Shown piece after piece: positions 16,231-24,130 of a stretch of 57,685 nt of DNA. The position numbers were made by a program, and so were the translations under genes. The stretch is taken from NCBI RefSeq assembly GCF_000455825.1, contig NZ_ATAO01000068.1:1-57685 (forward strand). Direction: 5' to 3'. The notes under the pieces are model-generated. The model had not been told where the DNA came from, did not search any database, and saw only the letters and a program-made list of their open reading frames with translations. Source of the stretch: Microbacterium maritypicum MF109 (GTDB taxonomy: Bacteria > Actinomycetota > Actinomycetes > Actinomycetales > Microbacteriaceae). The first letter of the stretch is position 1. Each line of letters begins with the position of its first letter.

Positions 16231-17583
16231 ATGTCCACACACCCCGCGCTCGTCGCGCTCCAGGAACGACTCACCGGCACCCTCCTCCTCCCCGAAGACG
16301 ACGCTTACGATGCAGCGCGACAGCCGTGGAATCTCGCGATCGAGCAGCGGCCGGATGCGGTGGCGATACCTGCCGACGTCGACGACCTCCGTGCACTGCT
16401 GAGTGCGGCACGCGAGTCCGGCACGCCGCTCGCGATCCAGCCGAATGGTCATGGCGCCTCCGGATCCCTGGCCGGCACCGTGCTCGTGCGCATGGGCGCT
16501 TTCGACGATCTGGAGGTCGACCTCGAAAGCGGCATCGTCAGAGTCGGTACCGGCGTGCGCTGGGGAGCTGTCGTCGAGGCGCTCGAAGGCTCGGGGTGGG
16601 TCGCTCCTGCCGGAACCAGTCCGGTGGTGAGCGTCGCGGGGTACACACTGGGCGGCGGACACTCGTGGTTCAGCCGGACGGCGGGTCTCGGGTCCGACAA
16701 CCTGCGCGCGGCGTGGGTGCTGCGCACCGACGGCACGCACGAGCGCGTCGACGACGACACCGATGCCGACCTCATGTGGGCGCTGCGGGGCGCCGGCGGC
16801 CTCGTCGGGATCGTGACCGCGACCGAGATCGATCTGGTGCGGGCACCCGCCGTCTGGGGGGCGAACCTCACCTTCGACGTCGCTGATGCCCCAGCGGTGG
16901 TCCGTGCCGTCCGCGACCTCGCAGCCTCGGCTCCGTCGACGCTCAACGTCTTCCTCAACTCGATGCGCATGCCGGACGCCCCGCAGCTTCCGGAGGAGAT
17001 CAGGGGAAGGAGCTTCCTCACGGTCCAGGCGCTGTCGGCCGACGGGTCGCAGGAGGAGCTGATCGACACCATACGGCGGGCAGGGACGGTGCGCAGGGAG
17101 ATCACCGGGCCGACGTCGCCGGCGGCACTCGCGGCCGCCTCGAACGAGCCGACGGATCCCACGCCGGGGCGTGGGGCGTCGATGGCGCTCAGCGTGCTCG
17201 ACGATGCGACAATCGACGCCCTCCTCGAATTCCGGGAGCTGCCGGAGCAGTGGCCGATCATGGGCATCGACATCCGTATGCTCGGCGGTGCTCTCGATGC
17301 ACCGCGGCGTGAGGGCTTCGCCTCGCTCGAATCCGTGGGCTGGCTGTTGCACGCTCTCGTGCCGGTGATCCCGGGAGTGCCCGCAGAACCGGGAGAGATG
17401 AGTCTCGAGGCCTTCCGAGAGCTGCTGGGACCGAACGAGGCATCGCAGACCGTGGCGACCTTCCTCGAACCGGAACAGACCCTCGAGCGCTGCGGGTCCG
17501 ACGACGAGATCGCCCGGCTTCGTGATCTGCGTGCGCGCTTCGATCCGCACGCGGTGCTGCACGACGGACGGCTGCCGCGCTGA
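16231..17583 (+). CDS. FAD-binding oxidoreductase (BBE-like, PCMH-type)
   Basis: A 450-residue flavoprotein of the berberine-bridge/6-hydroxy-D-nicotine oxidase type. The FAD domain contains PADVDDLRALLSAARE, then QPNGHGASG with His74 in the place used for 8-alpha-histidyl FAD, and PAGTSPVVSVAGYTLGGGHSWFSRTAGLGSDN. The Cys used for a second FAD link in bicovalent members is absent (the segment reads SGIVRVGTG). The C terminus ends RARFDPHAVLHDGRLPR, the usual closing motif. Substrate unknown. It lies 51 bases after the FMN reductase, with its own putative leaderless promoter, and is convergent with the response regulator gene. Confidence 0.9.
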   Translation: MSTHPALVALQERLTGTLLLPEDDAYDAARQPWNLAIEQRPDAVAIPADVDDLRALLSAARESGTPLAIQPNGHGASGSLAGTVLVRMGAFDDLEVDLESGIVRVGTGVRWGAVVEALEGSGWVAPAGTSPVVSVAGYTLGGGHSWFSRTAGLGSDNLRAAWVLRTDGTHERVDDDTDADLMWALRGAGGLVGIVTATEIDLVRAPAVWGANLTFDVADAPAVVRAVRDLAASAPSTLNVFLNSMRMPDAPQLPEEIRGRSFLTVQALSADGSQEELIDTIRRAGTVRREITGPTSPAALAAASNEPTDPTPGRGASMALSVLDDATIDALLEFRELPEQWPIMGIDIRMLGGALDAPRREGFASLESVGWLLHALVPVIPGVPAEPGEMSLEAFRELLGPNEASQTVATFLEPEQTLERCGSDDEIARLRDLRARFDPHAVLHDGRLPR

Positions 17584-17586
17584 CGG

Positions 17587-18276
17587 TCAGGTCCCCGGGC
17601 CGGGTCGCCTCTTCCAGTCGTACTCGGTCTCCGGCCGTCCGCGGGTCCCGTATCGCGCAGACCGCGTGAGCACGCCTTCGGCGACCAGGTGCTCCAGGTA
17701 GCGACGCACGGCGACCCGCGACATGCCGAGACGCTCTGCCGCCTCGCTCGCCGAGAGCGGCCCGTCGGTGCGCAACTCGGCGGTGACCCTGTCGAGCGAG
17801 GCCGCCGAGAGCCCCTTGGGGAGGGGGATCGTCGCGGTGGAGCGCCCGAGCAGGGCGTCGATTTCCGCCTGCGTCGCTTCGCCCTCGGTGCTCCGCGCCT
17901 GTTCGCGGTGCGCACGGTACTGCTCCATCCGCTCGCGGAACACGGCGAAGGGGAACGGCTTGATCAGATACTGGGAGACACCGAGTGCGGCCATCTGTCG
18001 AACGGTGTCAGCGTCGCGGACGCCGGTGATGGCGATCACATCCACGGCCGCGGATCGCCCGCGAAGTGTGCGGAGCACGTCGATGCCGGAGCCGTCCGGC
18101 ATCGTGATGTCGAGCAGAACCAGGTCGAATGCATCGGGGCGCTCCAGCACGGCCCTCATGGCGGCTCGGGCCCCCGTGCACTCGCCGGCGACGACGAACC
18201 CGTCGAGGCGGGCCATGTAGTCGCGATGCAGTTCGAGGGTCAGAGCATCGTCATCGACGATGAGTGTGCGGATCAT
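17587..18276 (-). CDS. Response regulator, CitB/DcuR type
   Basis: A 229-residue two-component regulator. The receiver domain has the acidic pair at residues 8-10 (VDDD), the phosphorylation site Asp56 in LVLLDITMPDG, the switch Thr in AITG and the Lys in LIKPF. A linker leads to a C-terminal winged helix (PLSASEAAERLGMSRVAVRRYLEHLVAEGVL), as in CitB/DcuR regulators of C4-dicarboxylate and citrate uptake. Its start overlaps the end of the sensor kinase gene by 4 bases. With dctA on the other side of the kinase, control of dctA is very likely. Confidence 0.93.
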   Translation of the reverse strand: MIRTLIVDDDALTLELHRDYMARLDGFVVAGECTGARAAMRAVLERPDAFDLVLLDITMPDGSGIDVLRTLRGRSAAVDVIAITGVRDADTVRQMAALGVSQYLIKPFPFAVFRERMEQYRAHREQARSTEGEATQAEIDALLGRSTATIPLPKGLSAASLDRVTAELRTDGPLSASEAAERLGMSRVAVRRYLEHLVAEGVLTRSARYGTRGRPETEYDWKRRPGPGT

Positions 18277-19553
18277 GCCGGAGACCTCCGTGGCCCTGCT
18301 GCGGGGAGGACGACCCGGAACGTCGTCGGATCGTCACTCACGGTCACGGAACCGCCGGCGCCGGTGACCACGGAACGGACCAGCGCGAGGCCGACGCCGC
18401 GACCCTGCGCGTCGGCGGGCTTCGTGGAGTAGCCCTGGTCGAAGATCCGCTCCCGCAGGGAAGGCGGGATGCCGGGGCCGCTGTCCGAGACCTCGAGCAT
18501 GATCCCGGCACCGTGCGGGCGGAGCGAGACCTGAACCCAGCGGTCGTCGGACTCAGCGGCCGCATCCATGGCGTTGTCCACGAGATTGCCGAGCACCGAG
18601 ACGGCGTCCACCGGGGACAGCGGTGTGCGAGGTGTGTCGGGTTCGATGCGCACCCGCCAATCGATGCCGCGTTCCTTGGCCTGGGAGGCTTTGCCGAGAA
18701 GGAGAGCACCCACGGCGGGATCCCCGTGTCGTCGTGCGGTCACCTGGTCGACGAGCGACTGGCTCTGTCGAGAAGTCTCGGTGAGGATCTCGATCGCCTC
18801 GTCCCGGCGCCCGAGTTCGAGCAGCGCGACGGCGGCGTGCATCCGATTCCCGTGCTCGTGGGTCTGCGCGCGCAGGGCTTCGCCCAGAGTGCGGATCGAT
18901 TCGTAGGAAGAGACCGCGTCGCGCACCTGACCGGGTGGCAGATCGCCCGCGATGCGGCGGGTCACGCGTCGGGCGATCACGGCACCGCCGGCACCGAGGG
19001 CGACGAGGCCGATCGTGATGCCGAGGGTGAGAGGCAGGCGGCGGATCAGGGTGTCGGTGATCGACTCTGTCGTCACGCCGGCCGAGACCCAGCCGATCAG
19101 CGCGCCGTCCGTCGTCGTCACCGGCGCGATGGTGCGCACCGAAGGGCCGAGAGTGCCGGTGAACTCCTCGGTGAGTGGAATGGGCGACGACGGGATCGTT
19201 CCCAGGTAGTGACCGCCGATCTGGTCGGTGTCGGGGTGCGTGATCCGCGTGCCGTCCGGCGTCATGACCGTGATGAAGTCGAGTCCTGCACTGGCGATCA
19301 CCGCGAGCGAATAGGGCTCGAGCACCGGGGTCGCTGAGCCCGGATCATCCCCGCGCAGACCGTCGATCACCAGGGGAGAGGAGGCGAACGCGGCGGCGGT
19401 GGCCGCCGTCACCCGTTCGGCCTCGGCGCGGATCGACCGCTGCGCCTCGACCACCAGGTAGACGGCCACCAGAGCGCCGATCACGACGGCCGCGACGAGC
19501 AGCACCGCGAAGACCCGGGATGCGGCGCTGCGTGCGCGGGAGGTGTGCGCCAT
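18273..19553 (-). CDS. Sensor histidine kinase, CitA/DcuS type
   Basis: A 426-residue membrane sensor. A first helix (about residues 13-33), an extracytoplasmic PAS-like sensor (about 35-165, with DFITVMTPDGTRITHPDTDQIGGHYLG), a second helix (about 170-195), then a kinase core. The phosphorylated His is in THEHGNRMHAAVALLELG near residue 231; N (NLVDNAMDAA), G1 (DSGPGIP) and G2 (GRGVGLALV) boxes are present. The family senses citrate, malate, fumarate or succinate. ATG 19553 follows GGAGGAAG; the open frame extends to 20072 but that part is antisense to dctA and is rejected. Divergent from dctA. Confidence 0.93.
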   Translation of the reverse strand: MAHTSRARSAASRVFAVLLVAAVVIGALVAVYLVVEAQRSIRAEAERVTAATAAAFASSPLVIDGLRGDDPGSATPVLEPYSLAVIASAGLDFITVMTPDGTRITHPDTDQIGGHYLGTIPSSPIPLTEEFTGTLGPSVRTIAPVTTTDGALIGWVSAGVTTESITDTLIRRLPLTLGITIGLVALGAGGAVIARRVTRRIAGDLPPGQVRDAVSSYESIRTLGEALRAQTHEHGNRMHAAVALLELGRRDEAIEILTETSRQSQSLVDQVTARRHGDPAVGALLLGKASQAKERGIDWRVRIEPDTPRTPLSPVDAVSVLGNLVDNAMDAAAESDDRWVQVSLRPHGAGIMLEVSDSGPGIPPSLRERIFDQGYSTKPADAQGRGVGLALVRSVVTGAGGSVTVSDDPTTFRVVLPAAGPRRSPA

Positions 19554-19698
19554 CGCTTCCTCCGATCGTCGATGCTCCGGTGCCGTGACCAATACGACCA
19601 CAAGTCGCCTCCGTGCGCGAAGTCGGAGACCGTGAGATCTGATCGGCGGCGACGCAGCCGCCCACCAGACGAAGACGTCGATGATCGAGGAGGACGCG

Positions 19699-21138
19699 AT
19701 GGCGCTCACAACAGGATTCTCACTGCCGAAGTTCAATTGGCGGCGAGGGAAGCAATCGTGGGACCGGCACACCTGGCTGTATGTGTCCGTGCTGCTGGCG
19801 GTCGTCCTCGGCGCCGTCGTCGGTCTCGTGTGGCCGGAGGTCGGCCAGGCGTTCGAGCCGCTGGGCAAGGGGTTCGTCGCTCTGATCAAGATGATGATCG
19901 CGCCGATCATCTTCTGCACGATCGTCGTCGGGGTGGGATCGATCGCCAAGGCGGCCACCGTCGGCAAGATCGGCGGACTGGCGCTGCTGTACTTCATGAT
20001 CATGTCGACCTTCGCACTCGCGATCGGCCTCGTCGTCGGCAACATCATCCACCCCGGTGCCGGTCTCGACATGGCCTCCTCGACCTACGATGCGGTCGAG
20101 ACCGAGGCCAAGACCACGCAGGAGTTCATCCTCGGCATCATCCCGACGACGTTCTTCTCGGCCTTCACGGGGGAGAGCGTGCTGCAGGTGCTGTTCATCG
20201 CGTTGCTCGTCGGCTTCGCCCTGCAGGGGCTCGGCGATCGCGGTGCACCGATCATGGAGGCTGTCAAGCAGCTGCAGAAACTGGTCTTCCGCATCCTCGG
20301 CATGATCCTGTGGCTTGCGCCTCTCGGAGCGTTCGGCGCCATCGCCGCGGTGGTGGGCAAGACCGGTGTCGCCGCCATCTGGAGCCTCGGAACGCTGATG
20401 GTCGCGTTCTACATCACCTGCATCCTGTTCATCGTCGTGATCCTCGGAGCGCTGCTGTGGACAGTCACGCGGGTGAACATCTTCTCCCTCATGAAGTACC
20501 TCGCCAGGGAGTACCTGCTCATCGTCGGCACCTCGTCGTCGGAGTCAGCGCTGCCTCGACTGATCGCGAAGATGGAGTTCGTCGGCGTCTCCAAGCCTGT
20601 CGTCGGCATCACCGTACCGACCGGATACTCGTTCAACCTCGACGGCACGGCCATCTACCTGACCATGGCCTCGCTGTTCATCGCCACCGGTATGGGGCAG
20701 CCGATGACGATCGGCGAGCAGATCGGCCTGCTGGTGTTCATGATCATCGCCAGCAAGGGGGCAGCGGGTGTCACCGGTGCCGGTCTCGCCACCCTCGCCG
20801 GTGGTCTCCAGGCCTACCGTCCCGATCTGGTGGACGGTGTCGGCGTGATCGTCGGCATCGACCGGTTCATGTCCGAGGGCCGCGCGCTCACGAACTTCAC
20901 CGGCAACGCGGTGGCGACGCTCCTGATCGGCACCTGGACGAAGCAGATCGACCGCGACCGTGTGCGGCGCGTGCTCAGCGGCGAGCTGCCGTTCGACGAG
21001 TCCCTGCTCGACGGCGTCGACGCCCACGGACACGCGGACGCTCCGCAGGCGGCGGACATGCAGGAGCTGCGTGAGGCGGCGGTCACCGAGATGGCGGCGA
21101 AGGAGGAGCGGGCCAGGCTTCGCGCCGATCGCTCCTGA
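19699..21138 (+). CDS. dctA: C4-dicarboxylate:cation symporter DctA
   Basis: A 479-residue transporter of the DAACS family (eight helices and two hairpins). Seen are KMMIAPIIFCTIVVGVGSI, the Ser-rich hairpin TSSSESALPRLIAKME, the NMDGT-type motif as SFNLDGTAIYLTMA, and GRALTNFTGNAVATLLI. It imports succinate, fumarate and malate with protons or Na+. ATG 19699 is preferred over the in-frame ATG 19681 because GAGGAGG lies 5 bases before it. The divergent CitA/DcuS-like kinase and its regulator probably induce it. A bidirectional terminator follows at 21168. Confidence 0.95.
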   Translation: MALTTGFSLPKFNWRRGKQSWDRHTWLYVSVLLAVVLGAVVGLVWPEVGQAFEPLGKGFVALIKMMIAPIIFCTIVVGVGSIAKAATVGKIGGLALLYFMIMSTFALAIGLVVGNIIHPGAGLDMASSTYDAVETEAKTTQEFILGIIPTTFFSAFTGESVLQVLFIALLVGFALQGLGDRGAPIMEAVKQLQKLVFRILGMILWLAPLGAFGAIAAVVGKTGVAAIWSLGTLMVAFYITCILFIVVILGALLWTVTRVNIFSLMKYLAREYLLIVGTSSSESALPRLIAKMEFVGVSKPVVGITVPTGYSFNLDGTAIYLTMASLFIATGMGQPMTIGEQIGLLVFMIIASKGAAGVTGAGLATLAGGLQAYRPDLVDGVGVIVGIDRFMSEGRALTNFTGNAVATLLIGTWTKQIDRDRVRRVLSGELPFDESLLDGVDAHGHADAPQAADMQELREAAVTEMAAKEERARLRADRS

Positions 21139-21167
21139 CGCGAGATCGCGCACGACGAGAGGGTGAG

Positions 21168-21203
21168 GGATGCGGGAGGCCGGCCGAGCCGGCTCCCGCA
21201 TCC
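21168..21203. terminator. Bidirectional terminator between dctA and the DUF5302 gene
   Basis: Perfect 11-base stem GGATGCGGGAG (21168-21178) against its complement (21193-21203), with a GC-rich 14-base loop that can also pair. It separates two convergent genes. Confidence 0.75.
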
Positions 21204-21209
21204 GCGCGG

Positions 21210-21386
21210 TCAACCGCTCTTGCGTCGGAACTCGCGCCGGGTCTGCGGGGCGTTCGCACTGTGCACGGCGGAGTCGCCGTCGAGGTGTGCCTCGCCCTGC
21301 CGGTGGTGCGCGTTCTTCTTCTCGAGCGCTTCCTTGAACTTGCGCTTCATCTCCTCGGACGAGGAGGCGCCTTCTTCGGTGCTCAT
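21210..21386 (-). CDS. DUF5302 domain-containing small protein
   Basis: A 58-residue highly charged protein, too short for many gene callers. It starts MSTEEGASSSEEMKRKFKEA, continues with a Lys-rich helix and a His-rich stretch, and ends in QTRREFRRKSG, the C-terminal signature of actinobacterial DUF5302 proteins. No cysteines or membrane segment. Function unknown; the basic tail and helical middle suggest a small nucleic-acid- or ribosome-associated protein, but that is speculation. It is followed by the shared terminator with dctA and is transcribed in the same direction as the DedA gene. Confidence 0.8.
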   Translation of the reverse strand: MSTEEGASSSEEMKRKFKEALEKKNAHHRQGEAHLDGDSAVHSANAPQTRREFRRKSG

Positions 21387-21417
21387 GCCCCGAGCCTAGA
21401 GCAACCGGTCCGGCCGG

Positions 21418-22011
21418 TCATCCTCTGGTGCGGCGCACGCACAGGTCGATCACCGCTCCGAGTCCGATCGCGAGCACGATCGACACCGGCACCGCGACAA
21501 GGGGGCCGCCGGGAAGGATCGCCGCAACGGCTGCACCGACCGCTGCCTGGTAGAGCGCCCACCCGGTCGCGGCCAGGGCGACGAGAGCGAGATAGCGGGG
21601 AGGATGGATGCGCGATGCTCCGGCGACCAGGTTGATCGCCAGGCGCGCGAACGGCACGAACCGGGCGGTGAACAGCACCGTCGCCATCCCGCCGTCCAAG
21701 CGGCGTCGGGCCCACACCAGAGCCTGCTGCACACGGGGCATCCTCATCCACCGCCAGCGCTCGGTTCCCACCGAACGCCCGATGAGGTAGCAGCAGGCGT
21801 CTCCGACGGCCGCGGCGACGGCGGCGCAGACGACCACGGCCCAGAGCGGCGGGGAACCCGTGGTCACGGCGACGGCGCCGAGCGCCGTCACCGCGACCTC
21901 ACCCGGCACGACGACGAAGAAGGCATCGCCGACGACGAGCAGACTCATCACCGCCAGGCTCCACGGGCTGGCGAGCGATGCGGTCAGCAGATCCGTCGGC
22001 ACGTCGCCCAC
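21418..22011 (-). CDS. DedA family membrane protein
   Basis: A 197-residue DedA/SNARE-associated (VTT) domain protein. The central part has the family order: VVPGEVAVTALGAVA, AAAVGDACCYLIGRSVG and, after a basic loop, FTARFVPFARLAINLVAGASRI, followed by WALYQAAVGAAVA. DedA proteins move undecaprenyl phosphate or other lipids across the membrane or support proton-motive-force homeostasis. The GTG at 22011 is used; a second GTG lies three codons in. Its neighbour is the divergently transcribed GT4-SGNH gene, whose family often works on lipid-linked glycans. Confidence 0.85.
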   Translation of the reverse strand: MGDVPTDLLTASLASPWSLAVMSLLVVGDAFFVVVPGEVAVTALGAVAVTTGSPPLWAVVVCAAVAAAVGDACCYLIGRSVGTERWRWMRMPRVQQALVWARRRLDGGMATVLFTARFVPFARLAINLVAGASRIHPPRYLALVALAATGWALYQAAVGAAVAAILPGGPLVAVPVSIVLAIGLGAVIDLCVRRTRG

Positions 22012-22130
22012 TGTGCCCGCGACGGGTGAACGGGAACCAAAGACCGGATAGCCGGTGACCCGTTCTCCAGCATCCGGTGAACATCTGGTGCAGGGGAGCG
22101 TCTCCGGCGCATGGAGCTCCCGAGTCCCGT

Positions 22131-22136
22131 CATCCT
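22131..22136 (+). promoter_or_regulatory. Weak -10-like box (CATCCT) before the GT4-SGNH gene
   Basis: CATCCT, spacer GGTGCT, GTG at 22143. One base differs from the TANNNT pattern; the spacing matches the other leaderless promoters. Confidence 0.3.
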
Positions 22137-22142
22137 GGTGCT

Positions 22143-24083
22143 GTGAGAGTAGCGATCGTCACAGAATCCTTCCTTCCGCACATGAACGGCGTCACCGGCT
22201 CGGTGCTGCAGATCCTGCGGCACCTCGAGCGGCGAGGGCATGAGGCACATGTCGTCGCCCCCGCTGCGGTCGGCGTCCCCGCCGAGGTGAGCGGGGCACG
22301 CATCGAGGCGATTCCGAGCCTCGCGCTGCCGGGGTACCGTCATGTGCGGGTGGGCACGTCGAGCGCTCGCCGGGTCGCGTCCTCACTCGCGCGCTTCCAG
22401 CCCGATGTCGTGCACCTCGCCTCCCCGTTCGCTCTGGGATGGCGGGGGGTGCTCGCAGCCGAACGCCTCGACCTGCCTGCCGTCGCCGCTTACCAGACCG
22501 ATGTCGCCGCATACACCGAGCGCTACCGGATCGCGGCGACCACCGGCATCGCCCAGACTCACATCGCCCGCTTACACAGGCGCGCGACCCTGACCCTGGC
22601 GCCTTCGGCTGACTCGGCCGGGCAGCTCGCCGCGCTCGGCATCGATCGCGTCCGGCGGTGGGGGAGAGGTGTCGATGCCGAACGCTTCCAGCCCGCGCGG
22701 CGCCAGTATGCGCTCCGCTCCGAGTGGGGCGCCGACGTCGTGATCGGCTATGTGGGACGCCTCGCTCCTGAGAAGCAGGTCGAAGACCTCGCCGCGCTCC
22801 GCGACATCCCGGGCACGCGACTGGTGATCGTCGGAGACGGACCCAGCAGGGCACGGCTGCAGGGCCTGCTCCCCGACGCCCTGTTCCTCGGCCACCTCGA
22901 CGGCGGTGAGTTGGCCGCGGCGATGGCGTCGTTCGACCTCTTCGTGCACCCGGGCGAGAGTGAGACCTTCGGGCAGACCCTGCAGGAAGCGCACGCGAGT
23001 GGCGTACCCGTCGTAGCCACGGGGCGTGGCGGCCCGCTCGACCTCGTACGCATGGGAATCGATGGTTGGCTCTACCGGCCGGGCGACCTCGACGATCTGC
23101 GGATGCGCGTGGCCGATCTCGCCGGAGATGCGCGCAAGCGACGCGCGTTCGGCGATGCGGGGCGCGTAGCCGTGCAGGAGCGCAGCTGGGAGAGCGTGTG
23201 CGATCAGCTCCTCGGCCACTTCGACGAGGCTCGGATGCTGCAGAGGGCCGATTCCGGGGCGCGCTCCCGCCGCGTCGTGCGACCGGAACCGTCCGCGCCG
23301 GTCACCGCCCGTCGATGGCACCGCTACGTCGCTCTCGGCGACTCCCTGACGGAAGGACTGTGCGACCCGGCACCCGACGGTGCCCTCCGCGGGTGGGCCG
23401 ACCGCCTCGCCCTGCTGCTCGCCGCCAGAGGAAGCCTGCACTACGCGAACCTGGCGGTCCGGTCCAAGCGCGTGCGCGACCTCACCGGCCAGCAACTGAC
23501 GCGAGCACTCGAACTGCGCCCCGACCTCGCGTCGATCCTGATCGGGGCGAACGACCTCGTGAAGCGCCGTGTCGACGTCACAGCGCTCGCCGCGGAGCTC
23601 GAGGGGGCGGTGCGACAGTTGCGGGGGATCGGTGCCGACGTGCTTCTGGTGACGCCGTTCCTTCCCGGGCGCCGCGCGGCATCGCTCTACACGAGGAGGT
23701 TCTCCGCCTTCGCGACCGCATTGACCGGTATCGCGGCTCGCACCGGAGCGATCCTGATCGACACGGACCTGCATCCCTCATTGGGCGAGCGCCCGAACTG
23801 GGGCGAAGACCTGGTGCACCTCAGCAGTCGAGGGCACCGTTTCCTCGCCTATCGCGCCGGCGAGATACTCGGAGTGCCCGATGCGGACACACTGGGAGTG
23901 CTCGATGCCGCGATGCACGAGCATGAGCCCATCGGCGCGGGGGTATGGTGGCGCCGTCACGCGTTGCCCTGGGTCTGGCGTCGGCTGCACGGGCGGGCGG
24001 CGGGCGACGGGCGGCTCGCGAAGCACGACGACTACGTCTACCTCGGTCGCTCGTCCGCAGCGAGGACGGCGTTCGTCCGCTGA
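22143..24083 (+). CDS. Fusion protein: GT4 glycosyltransferase and SGNH/GDSL hydrolase
   Basis: A 646-residue two-domain protein. Residues 1 to about 370 are a GT4 glycosyltransferase close to MgtA/PimB-type mannosyltransferases: VAIVTESFLPHMNGVTGSVL at the start, IGYVGRLAPEKQVEDL, and HPGESETFGQTLQEA with the E-x7-E pair. After a short basic linker (about 375-392) comes an SGNH hydrolase: GDSLTEG with Ser401, IGAND near 466 and the catalytic DLVHLSSRGH near 556. A C-terminal helix-rich tail of about 75 residues follows. The frame is continuous, so the fusion is real in this sequence. It may glycosylate and deacylate the same surface glycan or lipid (inference). Confidence 0.88.
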   Translation: MRVAIVTESFLPHMNGVTGSVLQILRHLERRGHEAHVVAPAAVGVPAEVSGARIEAIPSLALPGYRHVRVGTSSARRVASSLARFQPDVVHLASPFALGWRGVLAAERLDLPAVAAYQTDVAAYTERYRIAATTGIAQTHIARLHRRATLTLAPSADSAGQLAALGIDRVRRWGRGVDAERFQPARRQYALRSEWGADVVIGYVGRLAPEKQVEDLAALRDIPGTRLVIVGDGPSRARLQGLLPDALFLGHLDGGELAAAMASFDLFVHPGESETFGQTLQEAHASGVPVVATGRGGPLDLVRMGIDGWLYRPGDLDDLRMRVADLAGDARKRRAFGDAGRVAVQERSWESVCDQLLGHFDEARMLQRADSGARSRRVVRPEPSAPVTARRWHRYVALGDSLTEGLCDPAPDGALRGWADRLALLLAARGSLHYANLAVRSKRVRDLTGQQLTRALELRPDLASILIGANDLVKRRVDVTALAAELEGAVRQLRGIGADVLLVTPFLPGRRAASLYTRRFSAFATALTGIAARTGAILIDTDLHPSLGERPNWGEDLVHLSSRGHRFLAYRAGEILGVPDADTLGVLDAAMHEHEPIGAGVWWRRHALPWVWRRLHGRAAGDGRLAKHDDYVYLGRSSAARTAFVR

Positions 24084-24130
24084 CCTCGTGCTCCGGTGGA
24101 GTGTTCGGTGCCGCCCCTGCCGTGGGTGCC

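Noticed and set aside
19554..20072. Extension of the sensor kinase to 20072
   Set aside because: This part is antisense to dctA and has no family similarity; ATG 19553 has a strong GGAGG.
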